A stretch of DNA of 64,000 nt from Kribbella soli (GTDB lineage: Bacteria > Actinomycetota > Actinomycetes > Propionibacteriales > Kribbellaceae). The position numbers were made by a program, and so were the translations under genes. Within the stretch, counting starts at the first letter, position 1. Each line of letters opens with the position of its first letter. Shown piece after piece: positions 16,533 to 25,377 of the stretch. The notes beneath the pieces are model-generated. The model saw only the letters and a list, made by a program, of their open reading frames with translations, had not been told where the DNA came from and did not search any database. The stretch is taken from NCBI RefSeq assembly GCF_004331345.1, contig NZ_SJJZ01000004.1:62001-126000 (forward strand), read 5' to 3'.

Positions 16533-18625
16533 TTGGCGAGGGCTTTGACTTTCGGCGTGAGCAGGAACGCTCCGACGTACAGCAGGGCGGCGATGATCAG
16601 CAGGCCGTGGAAGCCGATGATCAGGGCGGCGTACTCGAGGCAGCCGCCGAGCATCGCGCCGAGCAGGTTCGCGCCGAACGACGCCGTACCGTCGGCGGTG
16701 TCGGTGAACCGCTTCGCGAAGATCACGTTCGCCGCGAAGATCGGCAGGAACGCGATCAGCACCGCGACCAGCGCGCGCAACCCGACCGGCATCCCCAGCA
16801 GCCAACTGTCCGGGAACACCCACGACAACGCGAGCCCGCCGAACAGCACCGCGAACATCACCTTGACCGGTGGTGTCTTGAACCGCCTCGTCACTTCGAC
16901 CGCCGCGAGCACCGCCACCAGCACGCCGGCGAACACGATCGCGTTCACGACCCACGTCGTACCGAACAGCAACGCGAAACCGGTGATGCTCTTCGTCTCC
17001 AGCAACATGAACCCGGCCCCGAGCAGGAACAGGTCCGCGTACGGGCGCATCCGCTTGTACGACGCTCCACCGCCGGCGATTCCGACGCCGACGAGGCCGG
17101 CGACCAGGATCAGTCCGAGCGTCACGAGGTACAGGCTGGGGATGCGGTCCGTGAACAGGTACAGGAACGGCCGGTTGTCCGTGGCCGGCGGCGGCGTCTC
17201 CGCGGTCGCACCGGGCCACTCGGCGGAACACGTCTGGTCCTGCTCGGTCAGACCGACCGTGACGACCGCCTGCTGCAGACCGTCGCCGATCTTGTCCACG
17301 CACGGCTTGTGCCCGAACGCGTGCTGCGCCGTCGACGCGAGCCGGTCGATCAGCCAGGTCTCGCGGTAGTAGTTGTACATCGCGAACGCGCCACCCGGGT
17401 TCAGGTGGTCACGCGCCGATTCGAACGCCTGCTGCGTGAACAGGTAGCTCTCCAGCCGCAGCGAGCTCGCGCCGTTGACCAGCGTCAGCGAGTCCGGCAG
17501 CGCCAGCAGGATCAGGTCGTACTTCTTGTCCGTCCGCGACAGGAACGCACGCCCGTCGTCGATGTGCGAGCTCACCCGCGGGTCCTGGTACGGCCGGTCC
17601 GGGTGCAGTGCCTTGCCGAGGTCCCGGATCCGCGGGTCGATCTCGACCGCGTCGACGTGCTGCGCGCCCTTCTTCAGCGCGATCGCCACGTCCGAGCCCG
17701 AGCCCGCACCGATGATCAGCACGTTCTTCGGCTGCTTACCGGCGTTCGCCCGCTCGTACGGCAGGCCGTACTGCGGCTCCCACTGCAGGCGCGCGTCGGC
17801 CGGAATCGCCTGCTGGTGCGGTACGCCGTTCACCGTGATGGTCAGCAGCGGCACACCCTCCCAGGTGTACTGCTTCGTCTGCACCTTGTAGTACGGCGAC
17901 CAACTGTTGTCGGACTTGGTCGACTCCTTGAACAGCACCCCGAGCATCACGAGCAGCGGCGCAAGCACCATCGCGGCACTGAGCGCGGTAGCGACTGCCC
18001 GGCGACCAGGCACCCCGGAGATCCCGGTGGACCGCGGGATCATCAGCACCGCGAAGACCACGGTGACGATCAGGCCCCACCAGATCGGCGGCGCGCCCAG
18101 GAACGACAGCCCGGTGAACGTGATGATCCCGATCAGCGATCCGACCAGGTCGAACCGGTACGCCGTCAGTCGCGGGAGCTCCGCGAAACAGCGACCGACC
18201 AGCTCGGCCGGGCCGGCCAGCACCACGGCGGCCGCGATGAAGATGACCGGCAGGATCACCCAGACGGGCGGGCCGGTGGTGTTCAGGCTGGTGAAGTAGA
18301 TGACGCTCGACGAGCTGCCGCGGTTGACCGTGACCGGCTTCCACGCGATCACCAGGACCAGCAGGCCCAGCATGATCGGCGAGTAGTACGGCAGCCGTTT
18401 CGCCCGGCCGGAGCGCAGTACGCCGATCCCGATCCCGAGAAACGAGCCGAGCAGGACGAAGTTCGAGAAGTAACTGAGATGGACGACGTTGGAACCGGTC
18501 CAGCGGATCAGCGCGAGCTCGACGAACAGCATCAGCGCGCTGGACGCGATCAACCTCGTCCGAACACCGAACGGGCTCGGCCAACCGGTCGTGACGACGT
18601 GATCAGTAGCGGAGTCGACTGCCAT
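16529..18625 (-). CDS. multi-pass membrane protein with spermidine-synthase-like domain
   Basis: The 698-residue protein has about seven N-terminal membrane helices (about 25-230), then a soluble Rossmann methyltransferase/spermidine-synthase-like domain (about 250-470; LIIGAGSGSDVAIALKKG, VDAVEIDPRI, HIDDGRAFL, LILLALPDS). A further group of helices lies at about 500-695. Aminopropyltransferase activity is not proven in such fusions, and the usual DAYD-type catalytic motif is only partly kept (LALPDS). Downstream and ATGA-coupled is a small methyltransferase. The family is widespread but poorly characterised. Confidence 0.8.
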   Translation of the reverse strand: MAVDSATDHVVTTGWPSPFGVRTRLIASSALMLFVELALIRWTGSNVVHLSYFSNFVLLGSFLGIGIGVLRSGRAKRLPYYSPIMLGLLVLVIAWKPVTVNRGSSSSVIYFTSLNTTGPPVWVILPVIFIAAAVVLAGPAELVGRCFAELPRLTAYRFDLVGSLIGIITFTGLSFLGAPPIWWGLIVTVVFAVLMIPRSTGISGVPGRRAVATALSAAMVLAPLLVMLGVLFKESTKSDNSWSPYYKVQTKQYTWEGVPLLTITVNGVPHQQAIPADARLQWEPQYGLPYERANAGKQPKNVLIIGAGSGSDVAIALKKGAQHVDAVEIDPRIRDLGKALHPDRPYQDPRVSSHIDDGRAFLSRTDKKYDLILLALPDSLTLVNGASSLRLESYLFTQQAFESARDHLNPGGAFAMYNYYRETWLIDRLASTAQHAFGHKPCVDKIGDGLQQAVVTVGLTEQDQTCSAEWPGATAETPPPATDNRPFLYLFTDRIPSLYLVTLGLILVAGLVGVGIAGGGASYKRMRPYADLFLLGAGFMLLETKSITGFALLFGTTWVVNAIVFAGVLVAVLAAVEVTRRFKTPPVKVMFAVLFGGLALSWVFPDSWLLGMPVGLRALVAVLIAFLPIFAANVIFAKRFTDTADGTASFGANLLGAMLGGCLEYAALIIGFHGLLIIAALLYVGAFLLTPKVKALAK

Positions 18626-18700
18626 GCGGGGCGACGTTACCGGATATCGGAGTGCTCTGCGTCACCCCGCAGGCATCGTTACTTTCTGTTCAAACAGCGG

Positions 18701-19546
18701 TCAGTGACGGCGGGCCGGCTTCGGCAGCTCGCAGCCGGACTTGTTCAGGTCGATGGTGCGGTTCGCGGTCAGGCAGGTGTAGAGCCACCAGGTCTGCTGG
18801 CCGTACGCCGCACCCTGCTCGACGGTGACGTTGCCGTCGGCGTCGACCTCGCACGGGTTGTTGACCGTGCACTGCTCGCCGTCCTCGTTGCCGGTGTTGT
18901 TGATGCCGATCACCTCACCGGTCGAGGTGCTGACCACCGGCGATCCCGACGTACCGCCGATCGTCTCGCAGCCGGGCTGCTGGTACTTGATCGAGTTCTG
19001 CCAGGTCCAGTCGCCCTCGCGGAGCTGCGGGATCGTCGCCTGCACCGAGCAGGTGTAGATCCGCTTCCAGTAGCCCGACACCACGGCCATCCCGGCGCCG
19101 TCCGCGGGGCCTTGCTTGGCCAGCGTCAGCGGGGAGACGTTCAGGCGGCTCTTGATCGACGCGTAGGACTCGTTGACCTCGTACACGATCATGTCGGTCT
19201 TGGTCATGGTGCCGAACAGGATCTTCGCGGCGCGGACCGTACCGGCCCGGCTGGAGTCCGGGTTGAGCAGCGTGATCGAGCGCGTCGACGTCTTGTTCAC
19301 CAGGACCTGGCCGGGCTGCAGGAACCCGCCCTCGTAGCAGTGCCCGTTGGTGAGGACGAGCGCCTTGTCGGTGCCGACCGATTCGGCGTACCGGACCAGC
19401 GACGCGGAGCAGTTGCTGAGCGCGGCGATCCCGGTGAAGTCGGCGCCAGGCGCCGCGGCTTGGGCGGAGCTGGTGCCGAGGAGGGTGCCAAAAATAGGCA
19501 TTGCCGCGGCCGTGGTAACGGCCAGGAGCGTACGGAACAGTTTCAT
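18701..19546 (-). CDS. secreted trypsin-like serine peptidase
   Basis: The 281-residue precursor has a Sec signal peptide (1-31, ending SSAQA-AAP). The chymotrypsin-fold triad is His69 (TNGHC), Asp118 (KTDMIVYE) and Ser202 (GGTSGSPVV). Several cysteines (46, 70, 166, 193 and a C-terminal group) suggest disulfide bonds. Expected to be extracellular; its target is unknown. A GAGG about 11 bases upstream supports ATG 19546. It is divergent from the LCP gene across 263 bases that should hold both promoters. Confidence 0.87.
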   Translation of the reverse strand: MKLFRTLLAVTTAAAMPIFGTLLGTSSAQAAAPGADFTGIAALSNCSASLVRYAESVGTDKALVLTNGHCYEGGFLQPGQVLVNKTSTRSITLLNPDSSRAGTVRAAKILFGTMTKTDMIVYEVNESYASIKSRLNVSPLTLAKQGPADGAGMAVVSGYWKRIYTCSVQATIPQLREGDWTWQNSIKYQQPGCETIGGTSGSPVVSTSTGEVIGINNTGNEDGEQCTVNNPCEVDADGNVTVEQGAAYGQQTWWLYTCLTANRTIDLNKSGCELPKPARRH

Positions 19547-19809
19547 GGGGGCGGTTTCCTCACTGTTTGTGCTTGCAGCACTTCGTAACCCATCCCCCGG
19601 CCGGTCACCATCACAGTTGCGTGAAACCGGCTGTCCACAGGGTCATCGCAGGGGTTTTCCTGCGCTCCGTGTCAGGACTGCTACTCTTCGTTTCCGGATC
19701 CGCCCGGTCTCGAACCATCGCCCACCCCGGCACGTCGTACCTGGTGACGAGGAACGACAAGGTACGGTCGGCAGCAGCCCGCCGCCCGGATTGAGAACGG
19801 AAGGACGTC
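19547..19809. other. 263-base divergent intergenic region
   Basis: This gap separates the minus-strand peptidase from the plus-strand LCP gene and should contain both promoters. I see ribosome-binding purines at both ends but no palindrome, riboswitch-like structure or convincing small gene. Confidence 0.4.
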
Positions 19810-21294
19810 ATGCCGCAGGAGACAACAAACCTGCGCAACCTCCGCGAGCCGGTGCGGTTCAAGCGGGCGCTGACGCTGTTGCTGATGACGCTGGTCCTGC
19901 CCGGATCGGCGCAGATCGTCGCGGGCTCCCGGAAGGCCGGCCGCTGGGTCTGGCGGGTGGTCGCCGGCCTGGTCGCGATCGTGATCTTCTTCGTGATCCT
20001 CGGCCTGATCTGGCGGTCCGGCACGATCAACATCCTGGCCCGCCCGGGCACGCTGCGGATCGTCCAGGTGCTGCTGATCCTGCTCGCGATCGGCTGGGCG
20101 GCGCTGTTCGTGGACGCGTACCGGCTCGGTCAGCCGCTGACGCTGGAGCGGAACCACCGCCTGATGACCAGCATCATGGACGGCGTCCTGATCTTCGTCG
20201 TCGTCGGCGCCCTGATCTACGCCAGCGTGATCGTGAACACCCAGCGCGACTTCGTCGCCAGCGTGTTCGGCAACGGGCAGAAGTCGAAGGCCGACAAGGG
20301 CCGCTACAACGTGCTGCTGATGGGCGGCGACTCCGGCGCGGACCGGATCGGCACCCGGCCGGACAGCATGACGCTGGCGAGCATCGACGCGGACACCGGC
20401 CGGACGGTCCTGATCGGCCTCCCGCGGAACCTGGCCAAGGTGCCGTTCCCGGCCGGTACGGCGATGGCGAAACAGTTCCCGGAGGGCTTCAAGTGGAACA
20501 AGTGCGCCGCCGAGTGCCTGCTGAACGCTGTCTACACGTACGCCGCCGACCACAAGAACCTGTTCCCCGGCGACGCGAACCCGGGTGAGACCGCCACCAT
20601 GCAGGCCATCGAGGCGGTCACCGGGCTGAAACTGAACTACTACGTGCTGATCGACCTGGCCGGCTTCCGCGACCTGCTGAACGCGGTCGGCGGCATCACC
20701 CTGGACATCGGCAAGCGGGTCCCGATCGGCGGCGGCAGCTCGCCGATCAAGGGCTACATCGAGGCCGGCAAGAACCAGCACCTGGACGGGTACCACGCGC
20801 TCTGGTTCGCCCGCTCCCGGGCCGAGTCGTCGGACTACGAGCGGATGGCGCGGCAGAAGTGCGTGATGTCCGCGATGCTGAACCAGCTGTCCCCGCAGAC
20901 CGTGCTGACCAAGTTCCAGGGCATCGCCTCGGCCAGCAAACAGGTGGTCAAGACCAACATCCCGGCGGGTGAACTGGGAACTTTCACGGATCTCGCGCTG
21001 GACGCGAAGAAGCTGCCGGTGTCAAGCTTCTCCGCGGTCCCGCCGTTGATCCACACCGGCGACCCGGACTTCGCGCTGATCCGGACCAAGGTCGCGGAGG
21101 CGATCGCGAAGTCCGAATCGCTGGACAAGGAGGGCTCGGGAGGAGACGGTAAGACTTCGAGCACTCCGCGTAGCAGCACCAGCAAGGCTCCGACCACCAG
21201 TACAACCAAGAAGCCGAGTACCAAGAAGCCGACAAGCTCTCCGACCACACCCGCCGCTGGCGTCGACGACGTCGCATCGATCTGTAAGGCCTGA
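19810..21294 (+). CDS. LytR-CpsA-Psr (LCP) family envelope glycopolymer transferase
   Basis: The 494-residue protein has four predicted membrane helices in the first 140 residues. The extracytoplasmic LCP domain (about 160-390) contains YNVLLMGGDSGADRIGTRPDSMTLASID, where the conserved Arg/Asp bind pyrophosphate and metal, and HALWFARSRAESSDYERM with catalytic arginines. LCP enzymes attach teichoic acid- or arabinogalactan-like polymers to peptidoglycan. The C-terminal 60 residues are a Ser/Thr/Lys/Pro-rich, disordered tail. GGAAGG precedes ATG 19810. The next gene, a GT2, starts six bases after the stop, forming a unit in an envelope-polymer region. Confidence 0.9.
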   Translation: MPQETTNLRNLREPVRFKRALTLLLMTLVLPGSAQIVAGSRKAGRWVWRVVAGLVAIVIFFVILGLIWRSGTINILARPGTLRIVQVLLILLAIGWAALFVDAYRLGQPLTLERNHRLMTSIMDGVLIFVVVGALIYASVIVNTQRDFVASVFGNGQKSKADKGRYNVLLMGGDSGADRIGTRPDSMTLASIDADTGRTVLIGLPRNLAKVPFPAGTAMAKQFPEGFKWNKCAAECLLNAVYTYAADHKNLFPGDANPGETATMQAIEAVTGLKLNYYVLIDLAGFRDLLNAVGGITLDIGKRVPIGGGSSPIKGYIEAGKNQHLDGYHALWFARSRAESSDYERMARQKCVMSAMLNQLSPQTVLTKFQGIASASKQVVKTNIPAGELGTFTDLALDAKKLPVSSFSAVPPLIHTGDPDFALIRTKVAEAIAKSESLDKEGSGGDGKTSSTPRSSTSKAPTTSTTKKPSTKKPTSSPTTPAAGVDDVASICKA

Positions 21295-21300
21295 CCTGAT

Positions 21301-22305
21301 ATGCCGCTGTCCCACTGGCCACCCGTGTCCGTCGTGATGCCCGTGCTGAACGAGGAACGCCATCTCGAGGAGGCGGTCGGCCGCGTCCTCGAGCAGGACT
21401 ACCCCGGCAACCTGGAGGTCGTCCTCGCGATCGGCCCGAGCAAGGACCGGACCCAGGAGATCGCGGACAAGCTGGCCGAGAAGGACCACCGGATCAGCAT
21501 CGTGCCGAACCCGACCGGCAAGACGCCGGCCGCGCTGAACGTCGGCATCGCGCACGCCAAGCACGACATCCTGGTCCGGGTCGACGGGCACGGCGCGCTC
21601 ACCGACGGGTACATCACCCGCGCGGTCGAGGTGCTGGAGGAGAGCGGCGCGGACAACGTCGGCGGCGTGATGGCCGCCGAGGGCCGGACCCCGACCGAGA
21701 TGGCGGTCGCCTGCGCGTACCGCTCCCGGCTGGGTCTGGGCGCGTCGACGTTCCACCAGGGCGGCCAGGCCGGCCCGGCCGACACCGTGTACCTCGGGGT
21801 GTTCCGGCGGGCCGCGCTGGAGCGGGTCGGCGGGTTCGACGAGACCATGCACCGGGCCCAGGACTGGGAGCTGAACTACCGGATCCGCAAGACCGGTGGC
21901 CTGATCTGGTTCAGCCCGGACCTGTCCGTCACGTACCGGCCGCGGTCCTCGCTGTCCGCGGTGGCGAAGCAGTTCTTCCACACCGGCCAGTGGCGCCGCG
22001 AGGTGGTCCGCCGGCATCCGGAGACCGCCAACAAGCGGTACCTGGCACCGCCGGTCGCCGTCATCGGCCTGGCCGTCGGCACCATCCTCGGCATCATCGG
22101 CCTGGCCACCGGCATCAGCTGGCTGGACCTCGGCTTCCTGGCGCCGCTCGGGTACGCCGTACTGCTGCTCGTCGGATCGGCCGTCGAGGGCCGCTACCTG
22201 CCGTGGAAGGCCCTGGCCTGGCTCCCACTGGTCTGCGCGACCATGCACGTCTCCTGGGGCCTCGGCTTCCTCATCGGCCTCCGAGAGAAGCCAAAGACCG
22301 TCTAA
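21301..22305 (+). CDS. family 2 glycosyltransferase with C-terminal membrane segments
   Basis: The 334-residue protein has a GT-A domain (VSVVMPVLNEERHLEEAV at the N-terminus, LVRVDGHG as the DxD-like site, HRAQDWELNYRIRK near 182 as the ED-type catalytic motif). Two or three hydrophobic helices follow from about 245. It probably elongates an envelope polysaccharide on the inner face of the membrane. It follows the LCP gene at six bases. Its stop is shared (CTAA, 22302-22305) with the converging ABC ATPase gene. The sugar donor is unknown. Confidence 0.87.
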   Translation: MPLSHWPPVSVVMPVLNEERHLEEAVGRVLEQDYPGNLEVVLAIGPSKDRTQEIADKLAEKDHRISIVPNPTGKTPAALNVGIAHAKHDILVRVDGHGALTDGYITRAVEVLEESGADNVGGVMAAEGRTPTEMAVACAYRSRLGLGASTFHQGGQAGPADTVYLGVFRRAALERVGGFDETMHRAQDWELNYRIRKTGGLIWFSPDLSVTYRPRSSLSAVAKQFFHTGQWRREVVRRHPETANKRYLAPPVAVIGLAVGTILGIIGLATGISWLDLGFLAPLGYAVLLLVGSAVEGRYLPWKALAWLPLVCATMHVSWGLGFLIGLREKPKTV

Positions 22306-23069
22306 CCTCGGGTGGACTTGATGTAGGCGGCCACGACTTCTTCGACGGGGCCGTCGAGCTTCAGTACACCGGCGTCCAGCCAGAGGGCGCGGTTGCAGGT
22401 CTCCTGCACCACCTCCAGGCTGTGGCTGACCAGGAACACCGTGCCGGCCTGGTCGCGGAGCTCCTTGATCTTGCGCTCCGACCGGACCCGGAACTCGGCG
22501 TCACCGGTCGCCAGCGCCTCGTCGACGAGCAGGATGTCGTGCGTCTTCGCGGACGCGATCGCGAACTTCAACCGCGCCGCCATCCCGGAGGAGTACGTCG
22601 ACATCGGCAGGTCGATGAAGTCGCCGATGCCGGAGAAGTCGACGATCTCGTCGTACCGGCGCTGGATCTCGGCCGTGGACATGCCCATCGCGAGGCAGCC
22701 GAGGACGACGTTGCGGTCGCCGGTGAGGTCGTTCATCATCGCCGCGTTGACGCCGAGCAGCGACGGCCGGCCACCGGTGTAGACGGCCCCGGCCGCGGGC
22801 GGCAACAGGCCGGCGATGGCGCGCAGCATCGTCGACTTCCCGGAGCCGTTGCGTCCGATCACGCCGATCGCGTCGCCCTTGTAGGCCGTGAAGCTGACGT
22901 TCTTGACCGCGTGCACCTCGCGGATCGTCGGCCGGTCCTGGCGCTTCATGATCCGGCGCAGCGCGGTCGCCGCCGTACCCTTGCCGCCCTGGCCGGCGAT
23001 CACCTTGTAGATGATGTCCAGGCGGTCGGCGATGACTGTCGGTTCTGCCCCAGAATCAGCCACGGCCAT
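22302..23069 (-). CDS. ABC transporter ATP-binding protein, polysaccharide/teichoic-acid exporter type
   Basis: The 255-residue ATPase has Walker A GRNGSGKST (72-80), signature YSSGMAARL, Walker B ILLVDEAL and the His switch SHS. The spacing and the YSSGM signature are those of Wzt/TagH/RfbE exporters. It has no C-terminal glycan-binding domain. It overlaps the permease gene upstream by 14 bases, and together they make a glycopolymer exporter. The pair resembles the mycobacterial galactan-export RfbE/RfbD; that specific substrate is inference. Confidence 0.9.
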   Translation of the reverse strand: MAVADSGAEPTVIADRLDIIYKVIAGQGGKGTAATALRRIMKRQDRPTIREVHAVKNVSFTAYKGDAIGVIGRNGSGKSTMLRAIAGLLPPAAGAVYTGGRPSLLGVNAAMMNDLTGDRNVVLGCLAMGMSTAEIQRRYDEIVDFSGIGDFIDLPMSTYSSGMAARLKFAIASAKTHDILLVDEALATGDAEFRVRSERKIKELRDQAGTVFLVSHSLEVVQETCNRALWLDAGVLKLDGPVEEVVAAYIKSTRG

Positions 23070-23934
23070 AGCGGTCCTCCGCCTGCCAGAAGTACCAGAA
23101 TCCGGCCGCCAGCATGACGAACGACCAGACGACCGCGATCGACCAGGCGTGCGGCAACTGGTTCGGCTCGTGCTCCTCGAGCAACGACCGCCGGATGATG
23201 TCGATGTACGCCGAGATCGGGTTGAACGCGAGCACCTGGACCACCCAGCCCGGCGCGTCGATCTCGGCCAGCTTGGCCGGCAGCGAGAAGAAGATGCCGG
23301 ACGCGTACAGCCAGGTGCGGGTGACGAACGGCAGCAGCTGCGTGATGTCGGAGACGAACGTCCCGATCCGCGCGAAGACCAGCGTGATCCCGATGTTGAA
23401 CATGATCTGCAGCAGCATCGCCGGTACGACGAGCAGCCAGCTCCACGCCGGTCCCTCGGTGAACCCGACGACCACGAACAGGATGCCGAGCGACACCAGC
23501 ATCTGGTTCAGCTCGTTCAGCACGTAGGCGAGCGGGAGGGTCGCGCGCGGGAAGTGCAGCGTGCGGATCAGCGACAGGTTCAGCGCGAGTGATCGCGAGC
23601 CTTCGGTCATACAGCGCTGCGTGAACGTGAACACGAAGATCCCGCTGAGCAGGAACGCGACGTAGTTGTCGATCCCGTTCTTCGTGCCGAGCAGGACCCC
23701 GAAGGCCAGGTAGTAGACCGCCGCGTTCAGCAGCGGTGTCAGCACCTGCCAGATCGACCCGAGGCGGGCTCCGGCGTACATCGCGTACGTGCGCGCGGCG
23801 GCGTAGCTGACGACGAACTGGCGACGGCTCCACAACTCCTGCAGGTACGCGCCGAGCGGCGGGCGAACAGAGCTCTTCGAGAGTCCGTAGCGCCGCGCCA
23901 ACGCCGCTGGGTCGGTCTCTCCGGCGGTCGGCAT
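23056..23934 (-). CDS. ABC-2 type permease, polysaccharide exporter subunit
   Basis: The 292-residue membrane protein has about six transmembrane helices (from LGSIWQVLTPLLNAAVYYLAFG onward) and the ABC-2 layout of Wzm/TagG/RfbD exporters. ATG at 23934 (MPTAGETD) is chosen; an upstream in-frame GTG at 23964 would add ten residues and neither has a strong ribosome-binding site. The 3' end overlaps the ATPase gene by 14 bases. It acts in the cytoplasmic membrane to flip a lipid-linked polymer. Confidence 0.88.
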   Translation of the reverse strand: MPTAGETDPAALARRYGLSKSSVRPPLGAYLQELWSRRQFVVSYAAARTYAMYAGARLGSIWQVLTPLLNAAVYYLAFGVLLGTKNGIDNYVAFLLSGIFVFTFTQRCMTEGSRSLALNLSLIRTLHFPRATLPLAYVLNELNQMLVSLGILFVVVGFTEGPAWSWLLVVPAMLLQIMFNIGITLVFARIGTFVSDITQLLPFVTRTWLYASGIFFSLPAKLAEIDAPGWVVQVLAFNPISAYIDIIRRSLLEEHEPNQLPHAWSIAVVWSFVMLAAGFWYFWQAEDRYGRG

Positions 23935-23976
23935 TGCGCCAATGTACTGCGCTCCGTGACGCACCCGTGACGCAGG

Positions 23977-24687
23977 TCAGGCGACTAAGCGGGCTCTCAG
24001 CTTCTTGAGGTCCTCGTCGGTCAGACCACCGTGCCGCAGGTATGCCTCCGGTCCGCCGTAGTTCTCGTCCAGATGCCGCAGGATCGCGACGATCGACTCG
24101 GCCCGGGTGTCCCGGAACTCGATCATCTCCGGGTGCTTCGCGACGTCCGGCTCCTCGGCGAGCTGCTCCTCCAGCCACTGCGCGAGCCGCGACTGGGTGA
24201 GGTAGTAGTCGGCAACGATCTCTTCCTCCGGTACGCCGGCCACACTCAGCGCCAGCGCGACGATCATGCCGGTGCGGTCCTTGCCGCCGTGGCAGTGCAC
24301 GACCACGGCGCCGTCCGGCTCGTCCGCGATCGCCTTCACCGCGGCCGCGAACAACTCCGGCCGCTTGTCCAGCATCCAGGTGCAGGCCGCGACGATGGTC
24401 GGCTGCCCGTGGTCCGGGTCCGCCGGATCCGCCAACGCCTGCCGCACAGCCAACGGCGTACCGGTGAACGGCGTCGGCGCGATCGCGACCTCGCCGTCGC
24501 CGCGCAGGTCAAGGATCCGGCGCACCCCGGACCGCCGTACCGCCTCGACGCCGTCCGCGTTCAGGTACTGCAGGCTGTCCGCCCGGATCAGCACGCCCTC
24601 CCGCACCACCCGTCCGTCAGCAGTCGGCAGGCCACCCACGTCGCGAACGTTGCGGCATCCGGGCCAGTCGAGATCCATCGCTTTCAC
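23977..24687 (-). CDS. tyrosine/dual-specificity protein phosphatase
   Basis: The 236-residue protein carries the C-x5-R active-site loop HCHGGKDRTG with Cys132 and Arg138, and the N-terminal RNVRDVGGLPT segment typical of bacterial PtpB-like phosphatases. The GKDRTG loop is also found in phosphoinositide-active relatives. GTG 24687 overlaps the upstream stop as GTGA; ATG 24678, preceded by AGGTGA, is an alternative. It lies beside the polysaccharide exporter, where such phosphatases often act, but that link is inferred. Confidence 0.87.
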   Translation of the reverse strand: MKAMDLDWPGCRNVRDVGGLPTADGRVVREGVLIRADSLQYLNADGVEAVRRSGVRRILDLRGDGEVAIAPTPFTGTPLAVRQALADPADPDHGQPTIVAACTWMLDKRPELFAAAVKAIADEPDGAVVVHCHGGKDRTGMIVALALSVAGVPEEEIVADYYLTQSRLAQWLEEQLAEEPDVAKHPEMIEFRDTRAESIVAILRHLDENYGGPEAYLRHGGLTDEDLKKLRARLVA

Positions 24688-25340
24688 CTGTCCTGCGGGC
24701 GGTCCGGGTTCGGACCTGGGTTGTACGGCGGTGGCGCCGGGAAGGTGTGGTTCTGCTGCGGAGGCACCGGTGGGTACGGGTAGTTGCCGGGGGCACCCGG
24801 CGGGCCGGGGAAGGTGTTCGTCGGGCGGTTGCGCCGGCGCTTCTTGACCGCCCCGACGGTCAGGAACGTGGTGCCGAGGCCGGCGAAGATCAGGAACGAG
24901 AACACGGTGCCGAGGATCGCCAGCACGAACGCGAAGACGGACGACTTCGGCCCGGCCGAGTAGGTCGCGCTGGTCTCGTCATCGGTGCACGAGATGCTGT
25001 AGTCCCCGGCCGGCACGGTCTGCGTCGACCGCGCGATGACGTACCAGCTCTCGCCGTTGATCGTGATCGTCTCCGACCCGGTCGGCGGCTTGATCGGTAC
25101 GTCGTTGCCGTTCGGGTCCTGCACCTCGCACGGCGGGTTCAGCACCGGGATCGACGCGTAGATCGTCAACCCTTCCTTCTTCAGGTGCACGACACCGCCC
25201 TCGATCGGCTGCGGCGTCCGCGGCGCGGTCACGACGATCCGCCACACGAAGAACCCGACCACGAGCGCGCCGACGACGAAACAGGCGATGGCGATCTTCG
25301 GGAGGATCGACTTCTCGGCCGGGGCCCCGGGGTGCGTCAT
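24684..25340 (-). CDS. membrane protein of unknown function with Pro-rich cytoplasmic tail
   Basis: The 218-residue protein has a transmembrane helix at about 14-36, an extracytoplasmic domain (about 37-130) with a Cys pair (PPCEVQ, SCTDDE), a second helix (about 134-163), a KKRRRNR stop-transfer stretch and a Pro/Gly/Asn-rich tail. No named family is recognised with certainty. It is coupled by a 4-base overlap to the phosphatase gene downstream, so the two may be functionally linked. Confidence 0.65.
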   Translation of the reverse strand: MTHPGAPAEKSILPKIAIACFVVGALVVGFFVWRIVVTAPRTPQPIEGGVVHLKKEGLTIYASIPVLNPPCEVQDPNGNDVPIKPPTGSETITINGESWYVIARSTQTVPAGDYSISCTDDETSATYSAGPKSSVFAFVLAILGTVFSFLIFAGLGTTFLTVGAVKKRRRNRPTNTFPGPPGAPGNYPYPPVPPQQNHTFPAPPPYNPGPNPDRPQDR

Positions 25341-25377
25341 ACCCGCACGTTATCTGGTGCGGGTACGACGCCGCTCG

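Noticed and set aside
15900..17303. Long frame joining the methyltransferase to upstream sequence
   Set aside because: The upstream part is antisense-like shadow of the spermidine-synthase-like gene; ATG 16532 with ATGA overlap is the real start.
16607..19588. 993-residue plus-strand frame opposite the spermidine-synthase-like and protease genes
   Set aside because: Arg/Asp/His-rich composition without domain features; it arises from high-GC third-position bias of the opposite genes.
19567..19794. 75-codon plus-strand ORF before the LCP gene
   Set aside because: No ribosome-binding site or recognisable features; it lies in the expected promoter region.
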